Positions 29,764 through 38,824 of a DNA stretch of 64,000 nucleotides are shown in pieces (the first letter of the stretch is position 1; each line of letters starts with the position of its first letter). The stretch is from Salinisphaera sp. G21_0 (GTDB taxonomy: Bacteria; Pseudomonadota; Gammaproteobacteria; Pseudomonadales; Endozoicomonadaceae). The position numbers were made by a program, and so were the translations under genes. The stretch covers positions 1 through 64,000 of the forward strand of contig NZ_JAGHQW010000012.1 in NCBI RefSeq assembly GCF_017744115.1. The letters are read 5' to 3'. Under the pieces are notes generated by a model. That model saw only the letters and a program-made list of their open reading frames with translations, was not told where the DNA came from and made no database searches.

Positions 29764-30957
29764 TTATGAAATATCCGGGTTAGAACTCTGGGTTGTTTCA
29801 GCTAAATCAGCAGTCAGTGGTAAATCACCTGAGTTTTTAGCTGAATGGACTGACTGAAGATACCGCTCTCTTGCGATTACAGCTTGCTCTTTAGCTTCTT
29901 CCTTGTTGGAGGTTTGTATTTTGATTCTTTGGTAGGTCTTTTTATAGATCTTTTGTCCCTCCGCGTAAGCGGGATCTTTGCGAAACTCCCTTTGGCGCTC
30001 CCTTTGGCGCTCCCTTATACGCTCGGCGTAAGCGGGATCTGTCTGGTAGCGCTCCCTTTTGCGCTCCCTTTCGCGCTCGGCGTAAGCGGGATCTATCTGG
30101 TAGCGCTCCCTTTGGCGCTCCCTTTCGCGCTCGGTGTAAGCGGGATCTTTGCGAAGCTCCCTTTGGCGCTCCCTTTCGCGCTCGGTGTAAGCGGGATCTT
30201 TGCGAAGCTCCCTTTTGCGCTCCCTTTGGCGCTTAGCGTAAGTGGGATTTGTCCGGTAGTGCCACCTTCGGCGCTCCCTTTCGCGCTCGGCGTAAACGGG
30301 ATCTTTGCGAAGCTCCCTTTTGCGCTCCCTTTGGCGTTCCCTTATGCGCTCCCTTTGGCGCTCGGCAAGTGAAGAACTGCCATCAACATTAACTTCTGCC
30401 TGGGTTGTTTGGTTATCACTTATAGCTTGGTGCATGTATAACGGATTAACGACAGCAATTGGCCGTAAATCTTGTGAGCTATGAATTCCGGCAGGAAGAT
30501 TGGTTAACTGTAAACCTGAGCTTGTATGATTCGCTGTTGTTTGCTCTCTAATTTCAAGCTTGTCCCACGATATGAGCTCCTGAAAGGGAGTACTTGGTGT
30601 TGGTAATAATGGATTATTAACAGGTTCATAATCATCCCGGTAAGGAACATATTCATCAAGAATGGATTGTGGTATCTCTTGAATACCTGTTCCAGAAGCG
30701 TTTTCTGAATCAAAGTTTATTAGAGATTCAATATTATGTTTAATTAATGAATTAGAATGATCAGCTTCATTTTGATATATCTCTGGTCCGCTATTGTAAA
30801 TAGAAACAGGGTTCAGCAATCGAACTGGTATGCCTTGATAAACAGGCTGCTGTTCGGTGGCACCAAATTGCTGTTCTTGATCGACTAAACCTAATGCGCT
30901 GGAACAAAGAAAAGAAAAAGAAGCATTGTATGAAGGAAATTGATTGGTTTGATCCAT
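29764..30957 (-). CDS. Arg/Glu-rich repeat protein with DPAYA motifs, copy A
   Basis: 397 residues. The N-terminal ~190 are polar and lack an evident fold. They hold several tyrosines in acidic settings (DEYVPYRDDYEPV, NPLYMH). Residues ~200-335 are built of Arg/Glu-rich units, mostly 17 or 21 residues: L-R-K-D-P-A-Y-A-E-R-E-R-E-R-Q-R-E with variants YQTDPAYAE and YRTNPTYAK. They are predicted as long charged helices. The C-terminal ~60 residues are polar. A paralogue lies at 34440-35609 with the same 3' end and leader. D-P-A-Y-A resembles EPIYA-type tyrosine phosphorylation sites; this is only a resemblance. RNA or DNA binding through the basic repeats is another option. No family recognised. 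Confidence 0.7.
   Translation of the reverse strand: MDQTNQFPSYNASFSFLCSSALGLVDQEQQFGATEQQPVYQGIPVRLLNPVSIYNSGPEIYQNEADHSNSLIKHNIESLINFDSENASGTGIQEIPQSILDEYVPYRDDYEPVNNPLLPTPSTPFQELISWDKLEIREQTTANHTSSGLQLTNLPAGIHSSQDLRPIAVVNPLYMHQAISDNQTTQAEVNVDGSSSLAERQRERIRERQRERKRELRKDPVYAERERERRRWHYRTNPTYAKRQRERKRELRKDPAYTERERERQRELRKDPAYTERERERQRERYQIDPAYAERERERKRERYQTDPAYAERIRERQRERQREFRKDPAYAEGQKIYKKTYQRIKIQTSNKEEAKEQAVIARERYLQSVHSAKNSGDLPLTADLAETTQSSNPDIS
29968..30363 (-). repeat. 51-base (and expanded) coding repeats, copy A
   Basis: Repeat of a 51-base unit built on GCGCTCCCTTTCGCGCTCGG, with 12-base expansions (GCGCTCCCTTTG). About eight units, each encoding one D/N-P-x-Y. Confidence 0.85.
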
Positions 30958-31055
30958 TGAATTATTGAATTGTTGAATTACAGCTTAAGACCACACCTTC
31001 TGATAAAAGTTCCTCTCTTTCACAACTCATTCTTTATTTAAGTTTCAGTCACTTT
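30958..31055 (-). promoter_or_regulatory. Shared leader of the DPAYA-repeat genes, copy A
   Basis: Sequence upstream of copy A closely matches 35610-35709 upstream of copy B, including GAATTACAGCTTA, TAAAAGTTCCT and the A/T-rich stretch. The leader was duplicated with the gene. Confidence 0.5.
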
Positions 31056-31114
31056 TTTAATACATTAGTTCCATATAAAAATAATTATCCGGGGGGATAG
31101 AAAAGGAGAAATAA

Positions 31115-31144
31115 ATGTCCAACAATTTTTTAAAACTGAATTAG
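31115..31144 (+). CDS. Possible 9-residue leader peptide before the ankyrin gene
   Basis: ATG at 31115 has the best ribosome site in the region (AAAAGGAGAAATAA) and encodes MSNNFLKLN then TAG. It ends 10 bases before the ATG of the ankyrin gene and is in a different frame. It may couple or regulate translation. Confidence 0.35.
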   Translation: MSNNFLKLN

Positions 31145-31154
31145 GATCAAAAAT

Positions 31155-33389
31155 ATGTATGGTGCAGTTTCCAGTCCTGATGGCCAGGGTACATTCATCG
31201 GCACATCCACCGACAAAAAGCCTTCTGGCCTTGATGCCACCGATAAGTCGTCAGCTCCTGTTCTTCCTGCCTTGCCAAAAGAGACGTCCCCTGCCCACAG
31301 CCCTGTCCCCGACACTGCCCTGATAGAAAGAACCATCGCACCATCAGGGCATCATAACCCACAGCCCCTGCCGGAAAACTGGCAATTGCAATTGCTGTCC
31401 GGAATTTTGAATGGAGAAATTTACGCCATTTCAGCATTACTTCAACAGGGTGCCGATGTTAATTGCAACCTCTCCAGCCAGATTGCGACACTGGATCAAC
31501 AACCTGTCAACATTAGCGGGGTAGACCCCTCTATCGCTGCCCAACTGGCCAGGACTGTTGAGCAGGAATCGTCATACACCCCACTCCGGCTGGCCGCAAT
31601 GACTGGCAATCCTGAATTGGTAAAGCTTCTGCTGTCTTCCGGGGCACATCTTGAGTGCAGTACCCCTCTCCATGCACCACTGACAGGAGCTGCCGCTGCC
31701 GGGCATCGGGAGATAGTCCAGATTCTGCTGGAACATCATGCCGACATACAGGCTGGCAGCACCACAGGTGTCAATTCGCCACTGTACTGGGCCATTAAAG
31801 GTGGCCATCAGGATCTGGTGGCGTTTCTGGAAATGAACGGTGCCCGTTTGCAAATCGGTTGCCCGGGCAGGGGTGCCCCGATTCACCATGCCGCCAAAAT
31901 AGGATCCTCCAGAGTCGTAGAGTATCTGCTCAATCGGGGCGAAGACATTGATAACCAGAGTACCGGGCAGCTTACCCCGGTTTATGCCGCGGCATCCTGC
32001 GGCCATTCTGAGCTGGTCAGGTTACTGCTTGAGCGAGGCGCAAACAATAGCCATGGTGAAACCGGTGAAAATACCCTGATCTGGGCAGCCTGTTGCAGCG
32101 GTAACCTGCAAACGGTCAAATATCTGCTTGACCAGGGGGCGGACATCAACGCCGGTTGCGAGGACTTTGACGCCATCAACAGTAATACCTACCCCTGGAA
32201 AAAACCTTACCCCATTGAGGCTGCTGCCTATTCTGGCAGTCGGCAACTGGTGGAGTACCTGCTTGAGCGTTACAAGCTGAGAATTGATGCTCCCGGCCTT
32301 GGCTCCGCCCTATTCCGCCACGCTGCAGAGGGTGGCAAGGTGGTGATGATGGATTACATTGCCAGCAGGGCAACCATCAACATTAATGCGAGGGGTCACT
32401 ATTCCCCGATCTCTTCCGCGGCCCGCAGTGGCTCCATCAAAGCGGTGGCGTGGCTACTGGACAAGGGTGCAGACATTCACGCCAACTGCCGGGGCCAACA
32501 AACCCCAATATGCCAGGCCTGCGCCCAGGGGCACTTTGAACTGGCCAAATTCCTGGACAGCAAGGGCGCAAGACTTCACGATGCCGGGTCGGGTTCGCCA
32601 CTCCATTGGGCGGCCAGCGCTGGCAGTATGAATACCGTGGCATACCTGCTTGACAGGGGCGTCAATGTCAATGCCAATCATTCAGGCTTGTGTACCCCTA
32701 TCTACGCAGCAACGGGTAGGGGTTTCGGGAAGATCGTGGAATATCTGCTGGAAAAAGGTGCAGATGTTAATGCCAACAGTAGCGGGCGCACTACGCCTGT
32801 CGTTGAGGCCGCAGCGCAAGGGCACCTTGGGCTGGTCAAACATCTGGTACATAAATCCGCAATAATTGAAGCAGACCTTTTGCTCAATGTCGCCGCAAAC
32901 GGAGGTCATTGCCCCGTATTGGAGTACCTGTTTGAAGATAAGGCGATACTGCAGCATATCAAGCCGTCACACATCTCCATGGCACTCACTGAAGCGACCC
33001 GTCGAGGCCAACTGAACGCAATAAAGTACCTGCTCGGCGCATTCAAGACCCATTTCAGTGCTAACCCCAGGCCTGACATCTCCGACCTCCTCTGGTTAGC
33101 GGCACAAAGAGGCATTATTGATGTGGTGAAGTATCTTGTTGAGCTGGGGGCTGACGTTAATGTGGAATGCCAGAGTCTTGGCAGCGCACTCTGGACTGCA
33201 TCAGAGTCTGGTCGTCTGGATACCGTCATGTACCTGTGTCAACAGGGTGCCAACATTCACTACTCCAACCCGGCTGAAAATGCGGACGTACTTTCCATTG
33301 CCAGGCAAGAGAACCATCAGGAGGTGGTTCAATTCCTGCAACAACAGCTTGCGGGAAGCCCTGAGGGCGATGAGTCAACGAATGAGTGA
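31155..33389 (+). CDS. Large ankyrin-repeat protein
   Basis: 744 residues. A polar Pro/Ser-rich N-terminus (~1-75) is followed by about 17 ankyrin repeats from ~80 to ~730. Typical units are TPLRLAAMTGNPELVKLLLS, NTLIWAACCSGNLQTVKYLL and TPIYAATGRGFGKIVEYLLE. Several repeats carry GADVNAN-type turns. There is no signal peptide, membrane helix or attached enzyme domain. Ankyrin stacks bind proteins; in host-associated bacteria many are secreted effectors. The target is not predictable. It sits between the two DPAYA-repeat genes, divergent from copy A. Confidence 0.9.
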   Translation: MYGAVSSPDGQGTFIGTSTDKKPSGLDATDKSSAPVLPALPKETSPAHSPVPDTALIERTIAPSGHHNPQPLPENWQLQLLSGILNGEIYAISALLQQGADVNCNLSSQIATLDQQPVNISGVDPSIAAQLARTVEQESSYTPLRLAAMTGNPELVKLLLSSGAHLECSTPLHAPLTGAAAAGHREIVQILLEHHADIQAGSTTGVNSPLYWAIKGGHQDLVAFLEMNGARLQIGCPGRGAPIHHAAKIGSSRVVEYLLNRGEDIDNQSTGQLTPVYAAASCGHSELVRLLLERGANNSHGETGENTLIWAACCSGNLQTVKYLLDQGADINAGCEDFDAINSNTYPWKKPYPIEAAAYSGSRQLVEYLLERYKLRIDAPGLGSALFRHAAEGGKVVMMDYIASRATININARGHYSPISSAARSGSIKAVAWLLDKGADIHANCRGQQTPICQACAQGHFELAKFLDSKGARLHDAGSGSPLHWAASAGSMNTVAYLLDRGVNVNANHSGLCTPIYAATGRGFGKIVEYLLEKGADVNANSSGRTTPVVEAAAQGHLGLVKHLVHKSAIIEADLLLNVAANGGHCPVLEYLFEDKAILQHIKPSHISMALTEATRRGQLNAIKYLLGAFKTHFSANPRPDISDLLWLAAQRGIIDVVKYLVELGADVNVECQSLGSALWTASESGRLDTVMYLCQQGANIHYSNPAENADVLSIARQENHQEVVQFLQQQLAGSPEGDESTNE

Positions 33390-33424
33390 AATGTAAGATG
33401 GGGCTGATGAGGCAAAAACTCATG

Positions 33425-33940
33425 TTATTGAATAGAAATTACTACTTCAGTTTCTTCATTAGCCACAGAATCACCTGGATAAAATTGTTGCTGAAAATAA
33501 TCGCTCAGGATTGGCAAACCATACAACGCAATTATTGCACCCACTAGCAATAAAAATGAACGACTTGAAAGCAATTCAAGAAAAGTTTCAGGTATTGCCT
33601 CAAGACACAACTTCAAGAAATCAGTCTCAGTCAGAACTGCACTTGCATACTCATAAGAAATGCCGAGTTCATTGGCAAGTTCCCTCACTGCCTGCCTGTA
33701 ACTATCACTCCACCCGATCTCGATAATAAAAGATTCGGCCAGCCGATTACCCAGACTCTTTTCGTAAGAGGTAAATGGCTCACCACAGCTTTCCACCGGG
33801 CAATTCGCGCGTATATGGGGAGGAACCACCACGCACTTTTTATGAAATGCGTGGCCCTGGGCGCACATGACAAGCTCAGCATGATGGCCAAAATCCATCT
33901 GGCATAGCCCACAACAGTCCGCTGCCACCGCGTTAGCCAT
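33425..33940 (-). CDS. RING-H2-like zinc finger protein with C-terminal membrane helix
   Basis: 171 residues. Cys and His spacing in the first 52 residues is C10-x2-C13-x12-C26-x3-H30-x2-H33-x2-C36-x10-C47-x4-C52. This is close to a RING-H2 finger, except that the last pair is spaced by four residues and not two. A helical middle part (about 60-125) precedes a transmembrane segment at about 128-147 and a short acidic tail. RING fingers recruit ubiquitin E2 enzymes. Bacteria lack ubiquitin, so a membrane-bound E3-like protein acting in a host is the attractive reading. A structural zinc finger without ligase activity is possible. It converges with the ankyrin gene. Confidence 0.65.
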   Translation of the reverse strand: MANAVAADCCGLCQMDFGHHAELVMCAQGHAFHKKCVVVPPHIRANCPVESCGEPFTSYEKSLGNRLAESFIIEIGWSDSYRQAVRELANELGISYEYASAVLTETDFLKLCLEAIPETFLELLSSRSFLLLVGAIIALYGLPILSDYFQQQFYPGDSVANEETEVVISIQ

Positions 33941-34439
33941 TTCATTATTACCTCTTGATCAACTCAGATATTCGTCGTAACTGCCTTAGACTGATGATTC
34001 AGGGATAAGTTCAATAACTTCATTTTTGCACAAACAAAACCAGGCGGTACTCTCTGTGAACATGCCAACCCCCAAGGCTATCTGGCGGGCAATATTCAAT
34101 CTCCCCGAGTGTTTTCAGGTCGCTGCCAAAGTTCTGCATCCGTGGCTTTGATGACCTGCTCCAGGAGGCTGTCCGAGAATAGCGCCCGTCTAGGCGACCC
34201 CGTAGCGAGGACGACAGAAAATTGAGGATAAAAATTCGGTTTTGTGAGGTGAATAGCGGGGCTATTTGCCGAACAAAAGAGGATTTTTAGACCAATTTGC
34301 TGTCGCCGCAGTAGGGCAGTCTATTCTCGGACAGCCTCCCAGGGTGGTATCCACAGCAATTGCTGTTAACAATAGTCCGTTTTCAGTGACCTCATGACCG
34401 CCATTTCAGTAACAATCAGGTTGACCTGACCTTTTCCCG
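33941..34439. other. Gap holding a complete MITE-like element
   Basis: About 500 bases without a gene. It contains the inverted-repeat element at 34164-34339; the remainder shows nothing I can name. Confidence 0.6.
34164..34339. mobile_element. MITE-like element, complete copy
   Basis: About 176 bases bounded by perfect 19-base terminal inverted repeats (GGAGGCTGTCCGAGAATAG and complement). It has no coding capacity. Parts of the same sequence recur at 38609-38700, 50332-50428 and 54194-54295, so it is a dispersed family and not a local hairpin. Confidence 0.8.
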
Positions 34440-35609
34440 TCAGTGGTAAATCACCTGAGTTTTAGCTGAATTGGCTGACTGACGATACTGCTTTTTGCGC
34501 CCCCTTTGACGCTTGGCGCAAGTGGGATTTTTGCGAAGCTCCCTTTGGCGTTCCCTTTCGCGCTCGGCGTAAGCGGGATCTCTGCGAAGCTCCCTTTGGC
34601 GTTCCCTTTCGCGCTCGGCGTAAGCGGGATCTCTGCGAAGCTCCCTTTGGCGCTCCCTTTGGCGCTCTGCGTAAGCGGGATCTTTGCGAAGCTCCCTTTG
34701 GCGCTCCCTATAGTACTCCCTTTGGCGCGCGGCGTAAGCGGGATCTTTGCGAAGTTCCCTTTGGCGCTCCCTTTGGCGCTCGGCGTAAGCGGGATCTGTC
34801 TGGTAGCGCTCCCTTTCGCGCTCCCTTTGGCGCTCCCTTTCGCGCTCCACGTAAGCGGGATCTTTGCGAAGCTCCCTTTTGCGCTCTCTTTGGCGCTCCC
34901 TTTCGCGCTCGGCGTAAGCGGGATCTTTGCGAAGCTCCCTTTTGCGCTCCCTTTCGCGCTCGGCGTAAGCGGGATCTTTGCGAAGCTCCCTTTTGCGCTC
35001 CCTTTCGCGCTCGGCGTAAGCGGGATCTTTGCGAAGCTCCCGTTGGCATTCAATATGTGAAGAATTTTCATCAATAGCTTCTTCGGCTTGAATCGCAGGA
35101 GATGTATATTGCTGAAGATGTTCACTTTTCAATTGTGGGGTAATAATCGCAATCGAAGCTGTAGATTTAGAGAAATTACCAATGCCGTCTTGATCAGGAA
35201 TTTGAATAGGTGGATTAAGTTTGGTATCAACATCTGTCGAGTTTTGCGAGGTTGATTGAACACCCTTTGTAAAGGAGTATATCGAAAAAGTATTATTTTC
35301 AGGGTCATATTCTGCAACCTGATAATTTTCCAGTGGTATAGCTACTGGAAATGCGGGAGAATCTTCATAGCCAGTTTGATTTTGTACAGCGAAATCTTTC
35401 AACCATTTTTTTTCAGGATTTAAATACCCTTGATTATCTGAACTTGTAGATCGGTCAGTCATGTGATGGTTAGTTACAGGTTGTCCAACTTCAGTAACCA
35501 TTCTGGAGAAAGCCTGACCTGTTGCACCAGATTCAGCTAAAGACATGCCCTGAATATCAGAAAGGCCATTAGGGGCTGGACTTAATTGAGAAGAAGCTGG
35601 TCTATTCAT
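34440..35609 (-). CDS. Arg/Glu-rich repeat protein with DPAYA motifs, copy B
   Basis: 389 residues, paralogue of the protein at 29764-30957. The N-terminal ~190 residues differ from copy A and are polar (MNRPASSQLSPAPNG). The repeat region at about 188-365 is longer and more regular, with eleven units of LRKDPAYAERERERxRE and few substitutions (YQTDPAYAE, RRDPAYAE, RKNPTCAK). The C-terminal end matches the last residues of copy A. Regularity at DNA level indicates recent repeat expansion. Function unknown; the same alternatives as for copy A apply. Confidence 0.7.
   Translation of the reverse strand: MNRPASSQLSPAPNGLSDIQGMSLAESGATGQAFSRMVTEVGQPVTNHHMTDRSTSSDNQGYLNPEKKWLKDFAVQNQTGYEDSPAFPVAIPLENYQVAEYDPENNTFSIYSFTKGVQSTSQNSTDVDTKLNPPIQIPDQDGIGNFSKSTASIAIITPQLKSEHLQQYTSPAIQAEEAIDENSSHIECQRELRKDPAYAERERERKRELRKDPAYAERERERKRELRKDPAYAERERERQRERKRELRKDPAYVERERERQRERERERYQTDPAYAERQRERQRELRKDPAYAARQREYYRERQRELRKDPAYAERQRERQRELRRDPAYAERERERQRELRRDPAYAERERERQRELRKNPTCAKRQRGRKKQYRQSANSAKTQVIYH
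34505..35055 (-). repeat. 51-base coding repeats, copy B (about 11 units)
   Basis: Units of 51 bases, some with 12-base expansions. The repeated core GGCGTAAGCGGGATCTTTGC is identical in most units, so the array should be prone to copy-number change in frame. Confidence 0.88.
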
Positions 35610-36270
35610 TGAATTAATGAATTATCGAATTACAGCTTAGGACCATGCTTTTTTATAAAAGTTCCTACCTCTCGCCACTCACTCACTATTTATTTATGTC
35701 AACCAAGCATAAGGAATTGCTATGGCTATGAAAGCTTGAAAACTTGGGGGGGGGCACTGGTCTTTCTTCTTGACGCAAAACAAATCAGGAACTAATCAAA
35801 AAGGTCCGGTAGCTTTCCTCAGAATTGATCTGAGTAAAAAGAGTTTCCAGCTACATGGTGTTAATGCCAAAGGTCATGTGGTTATCAAAAAGAAACTTAC
35901 ATCGCAAAGCACTCTTGCCATTTATAAAAACACGCTCTTTCGAGCAACCAACCACCACGTTCGTTGTCCCTGCCCTCCGAATCTGGTGAGATCGTCTCGC
36001 TATTCAACGGCAGCTCATTCAGGTAACATTGCGCTTTGAGTCGCACCAGCGCCAGTGTTGCTTTAGCAGCTGATTCATGACGTAAGGTCAGTGATAATCA
36101 GGAAAGGAATTGATGTGGGCTTTATGTAGTCCAAAGCAATCTTACCAAAACTGAAATAACGACAAAAAAGCCTTCCAGACTATAGACTACTCTACCATAA
36201 GTTTTGTTTTGCACCCATACGACAATGGAATTTTGAATGTTTAACCGGGACAATATCTATGGATTGAATT
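35610..36270. other. Gap with gene leader and IS110 remnant
   Basis: Holds the duplicated leader of copy B (35610-35709), a run of nine G at about 35747, the IS110 fragment and about 230 bases before the next gene in which I see no feature. Confidence 0.5.
35770..35940 (+). pseudogene. IS110-family transposase, N-terminal remnant
   Basis: The translation VAFLRIDLSKKSFQLHGVNAKGHVVIKKKLTS resembles the start of IS110 transposases (the DEDD, RuvC-like domain with its first aspartate). Homology ends after ~50 codons and the frame continues into unrelated sequence. The rest of the ~340-residue enzyme is absent. Confidence 0.65.
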
Positions 36271-38610
36271 ATGCAGCCACTTTCTTCAACTCATGCAGCC
36301 CTGTCAGATGTAACCGCCAATCCCGGCCTTGACGAACCGGCAAAAAACAACCCCACCGGCACATTAGGAACGTTTGCAGTTGCTGTCCAGTCAGGTGTTA
36401 CCGCTTTAATAAGCTCTCTTTCTCCCAATTATGTTCCTGAACATCAACGACAAACCATTCAGCCAACTACCCTGGCTGCCAATACGATGTCTGCTGAAAA
36501 TAAAAACGACAAAACAAATTTAGTGTCGAATGTCTTACAAGGGGTTGGGCTGGCCAGCAAGGCAATTTCCTGCTGGGTACCACATGCCAGTGCAGTGAGT
36601 GATGCGGTAGGAACACTCTGCTCTTCCTTTTCCCTGGCTCATAGCCTGGACAATATGGGCAAGTCGGGTAAAGAATCGGGTAAAGAGCCGGTTAAAGAGT
36701 CAACCAACGGTTCGGAAAATGAGTCAGAAAACCATTCACAAAATATCACCAATAAAAACCGGGAAGCTGAAAAGCCGGGTAAGCCAGTAACCGCTTCCGG
36801 TACAACAGTCAGTGTATCCGGTCCGGCCATAGCAACCGTCGCCCTGATGGCGATGGATCGGATGGCGAGTGCTTCGGCCCAGCCCGCAGAAGGAAAACCA
36901 GGGTCCCGGAACAACCCGATACCCGTGGATGATAGTAAAGCACTGGGCAAAATCGGAAGTAACGATAACTATCCCATGGACGCCCACTATCAACAGAGAA
37001 AAAGCTTCAGCCATAACACCGGCGTTCCGGTTGGCAGTGAAACCAAGCCATTTAAGGGTCATTTCGACGGTGGGTGCCATACCATAAGCGATCTGAAGGA
37101 CTGCTTGTTTGGTGAACTCGGGTCCGGTGCCGACGTTAACAATCTGCTTATTGCCAATACCAACATTGATGATCTACCCAAAAAGCAGCACTCTGCTGTA
37201 TTGGCCTGTAAAATGTCCGAAGGATCTGCGGTCACTGATGTCCGGGTTGAGCATGCCAACGTTTCATTCAGCAAACGGAAAGTTCTAGGGCAATACAGCA
37301 GCATCGGGGTGATCACCGGGCTTCAGGAAAAAGGGAGCATTCTGAGAGACATTGAGATTGTTGACTGTTCAGTCACTTCTTCAGCGATGCAAACCTTCAC
37401 CGGAGCCGGGGGAGGATTGGTTGGTGGTCGCATCGAGCACATGATCGTTAGAGACAGTGATGTTACCAGCGAAGGGGGCTCTTCTCCAACGGCTATAGGT
37501 GGTGGGGCGGTCACTGGCCAGATAAAACAACTCACCGTAGTCAACTGTAATGTCAAAACGACGGGAAGAATCGGCGGGGATGCTGCGATTGGTGGAGGGC
37601 ATGTTGGCAGGCTGCATCCGACTGTTGGTGGCAAGGTGAGCGAGCTTGTTGCCCTGAATAGCCATGTCAGTACAGAGGGTGAATACAGCTTTGCTGCTAT
37701 TGGCGGTGGGTTTCTCCCTAATAGTCAAAGTGAAATCAACGGCATAACGGCTATCGGTTGTTCTGTTTCAGCAAGTCACAACTGTTCCAGGGCTGCTATT
37801 GGTGCAGGTGAGAACGAGGGGCAAGTTAATGATACCACCGCAGTGAACAGCTCAGTCACCGGCCATCATGCAGATATTGGTCAGGCTGGGGGTTCAGGCA
37901 AAGAGGTGCGTACCGCATCCCTGAACAGTTGGGTTAACGGTAAACCGAAAAACTTCGGCAATGTTACTTTACCCGGGTTGTGTCGTACGGCTGATCCACG
38001 TTTTGTGACCAGTGATTGCCAGCTGAACCCTGATTCATTCACCGAAGATCACTGGAACTGTTCAAGCTCCCCCACTGCTCCGGGCTCGGTTTCTCAGCCA
38101 ATAGGGGCACCCGTCAATAAAACCACCGTGATGGCTGATACAACCTCACAACAACCGGCAATGGCCAACACAACCAGCCCGCAGTCCAGCCCAACTCTGA
38201 CAACCCCGGCCCCGCTCAGCGAGCTGGTAATGTCCGATACAACCATTACAGGCCACACCATCACAACGCCGTTAACGTCCATCAATCCCACGATCACTAC
38301 CACAGCACCATTGGCAATGGCTGCAATGACAACCACAGCACCAGTGACAGAAACCGTGGTGACGTTACCGGAAGCATCAATGACATCTGCTGGCATGCCC
38401 TCAACACCGACACTACCCACAACGCCCGCACCATTGGTTGGAACCCTGAGCACGGGGGTGGCTCTGGGTGTCAGCCTGGGTATAGCTATGACGATCCTTG
38501 CAGGCATTGGTCTATGCGCTTTGTACCAATACCATCGTCGGAACCAGGCACAAATACCCGAAACACCTTTGGAACCCTTAATAAACCAAACTGATTGTAC
38601 CCATTTATAA
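36271..38610 (+). CDS. Modular surface protein of the GLUG-like family, divergent member
   Basis: 779 residues (MQPLSSTHAALSDVTANPG). The N-terminal cassette differs from that of the array at 1-8 kb. It includes a hydrophobic stretch, a Lys/Glu/Ser-rich linker (GKESGKEPVKES) and a second hydrophobic stretch (AIATVALMAMDRMASASA). Then come the family lead-in (DSKALGKIG, FKGHFDGGCHTISDL), about five or six GLUG-like repeats (AAIGGG ... V-x-NC/NS-x-V), a Cys cap, a long Thr/Pro stalk at ~615-715, a transmembrane helix at ~732-752 and a 27-residue tail with TPLEPLINQ. Repeats are fewer and more varied than in the other members. Likely a surface adhesin. Confidence 0.75.
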   Translation: MQPLSSTHAALSDVTANPGLDEPAKNNPTGTLGTFAVAVQSGVTALISSLSPNYVPEHQRQTIQPTTLAANTMSAENKNDKTNLVSNVLQGVGLASKAISCWVPHASAVSDAVGTLCSSFSLAHSLDNMGKSGKESGKEPVKESTNGSENESENHSQNITNKNREAEKPGKPVTASGTTVSVSGPAIATVALMAMDRMASASAQPAEGKPGSRNNPIPVDDSKALGKIGSNDNYPMDAHYQQRKSFSHNTGVPVGSETKPFKGHFDGGCHTISDLKDCLFGELGSGADVNNLLIANTNIDDLPKKQHSAVLACKMSEGSAVTDVRVEHANVSFSKRKVLGQYSSIGVITGLQEKGSILRDIEIVDCSVTSSAMQTFTGAGGGLVGGRIEHMIVRDSDVTSEGGSSPTAIGGGAVTGQIKQLTVVNCNVKTTGRIGGDAAIGGGHVGRLHPTVGGKVSELVALNSHVSTEGEYSFAAIGGGFLPNSQSEINGITAIGCSVSASHNCSRAAIGAGENEGQVNDTTAVNSSVTGHHADIGQAGGSGKEVRTASLNSWVNGKPKNFGNVTLPGLCRTADPRFVTSDCQLNPDSFTEDHWNCSSSPTAPGSVSQPIGAPVNKTTVMADTTSQQPAMANTTSPQSSPTLTTPAPLSELVMSDTTITGHTITTPLTSINPTITTTAPLAMAAMTTTAPVTETVVTLPEASMTSAGMPSTPTLPTTPAPLVGTLSTGVALGVSLGIAMTILAGIGLCALYQYHRRNQAQIPETPLEPLINQTDCTHL

Positions 38611-38700
38611 TTGGTCTAAAATAGCTCCGCTTTAACCTCACAAAACCGGATTTTTATCCTCAATTTTCTGCTGTCCTCGCTACGAGATGCCCGGTCTCAG
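38609..38700. mobile_element. MITE-like element, truncated copy
   Basis: In inverse orientation this matches the left part of the 34164-34339 element (CCTCACAAAACCG, TTTTTATCCTCAATTTTCTG, TCCTCGCTACG), with a ~19-base internal deletion. It starts at the stop codon of the preceding surface-protein gene. Confidence 0.65.
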
Positions 38701-38824
38701 CCGGTGGCAGGAGCAAGATATATCAGCGGTGGCAGTTGCCAATAAAAATGCTCGCACTGCCTGGGCTGTGTTAACCAGTTATTTCAGGACAGTTCCTTAC
38801 TGCACAGGCAATGACAGTTTGAGC

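Noticed and set aside
34506-35060. Plus-strand hydrophobic repeat protein (LPLALPFALGVSGIFAK units)
   Set aside because: It is antisense to the regular Arg/Glu repeats. The open frame follows from the repeat composition, and the minus gene has a unique N-terminus, a leader and a paralogue. The same holds for 29884-30372.
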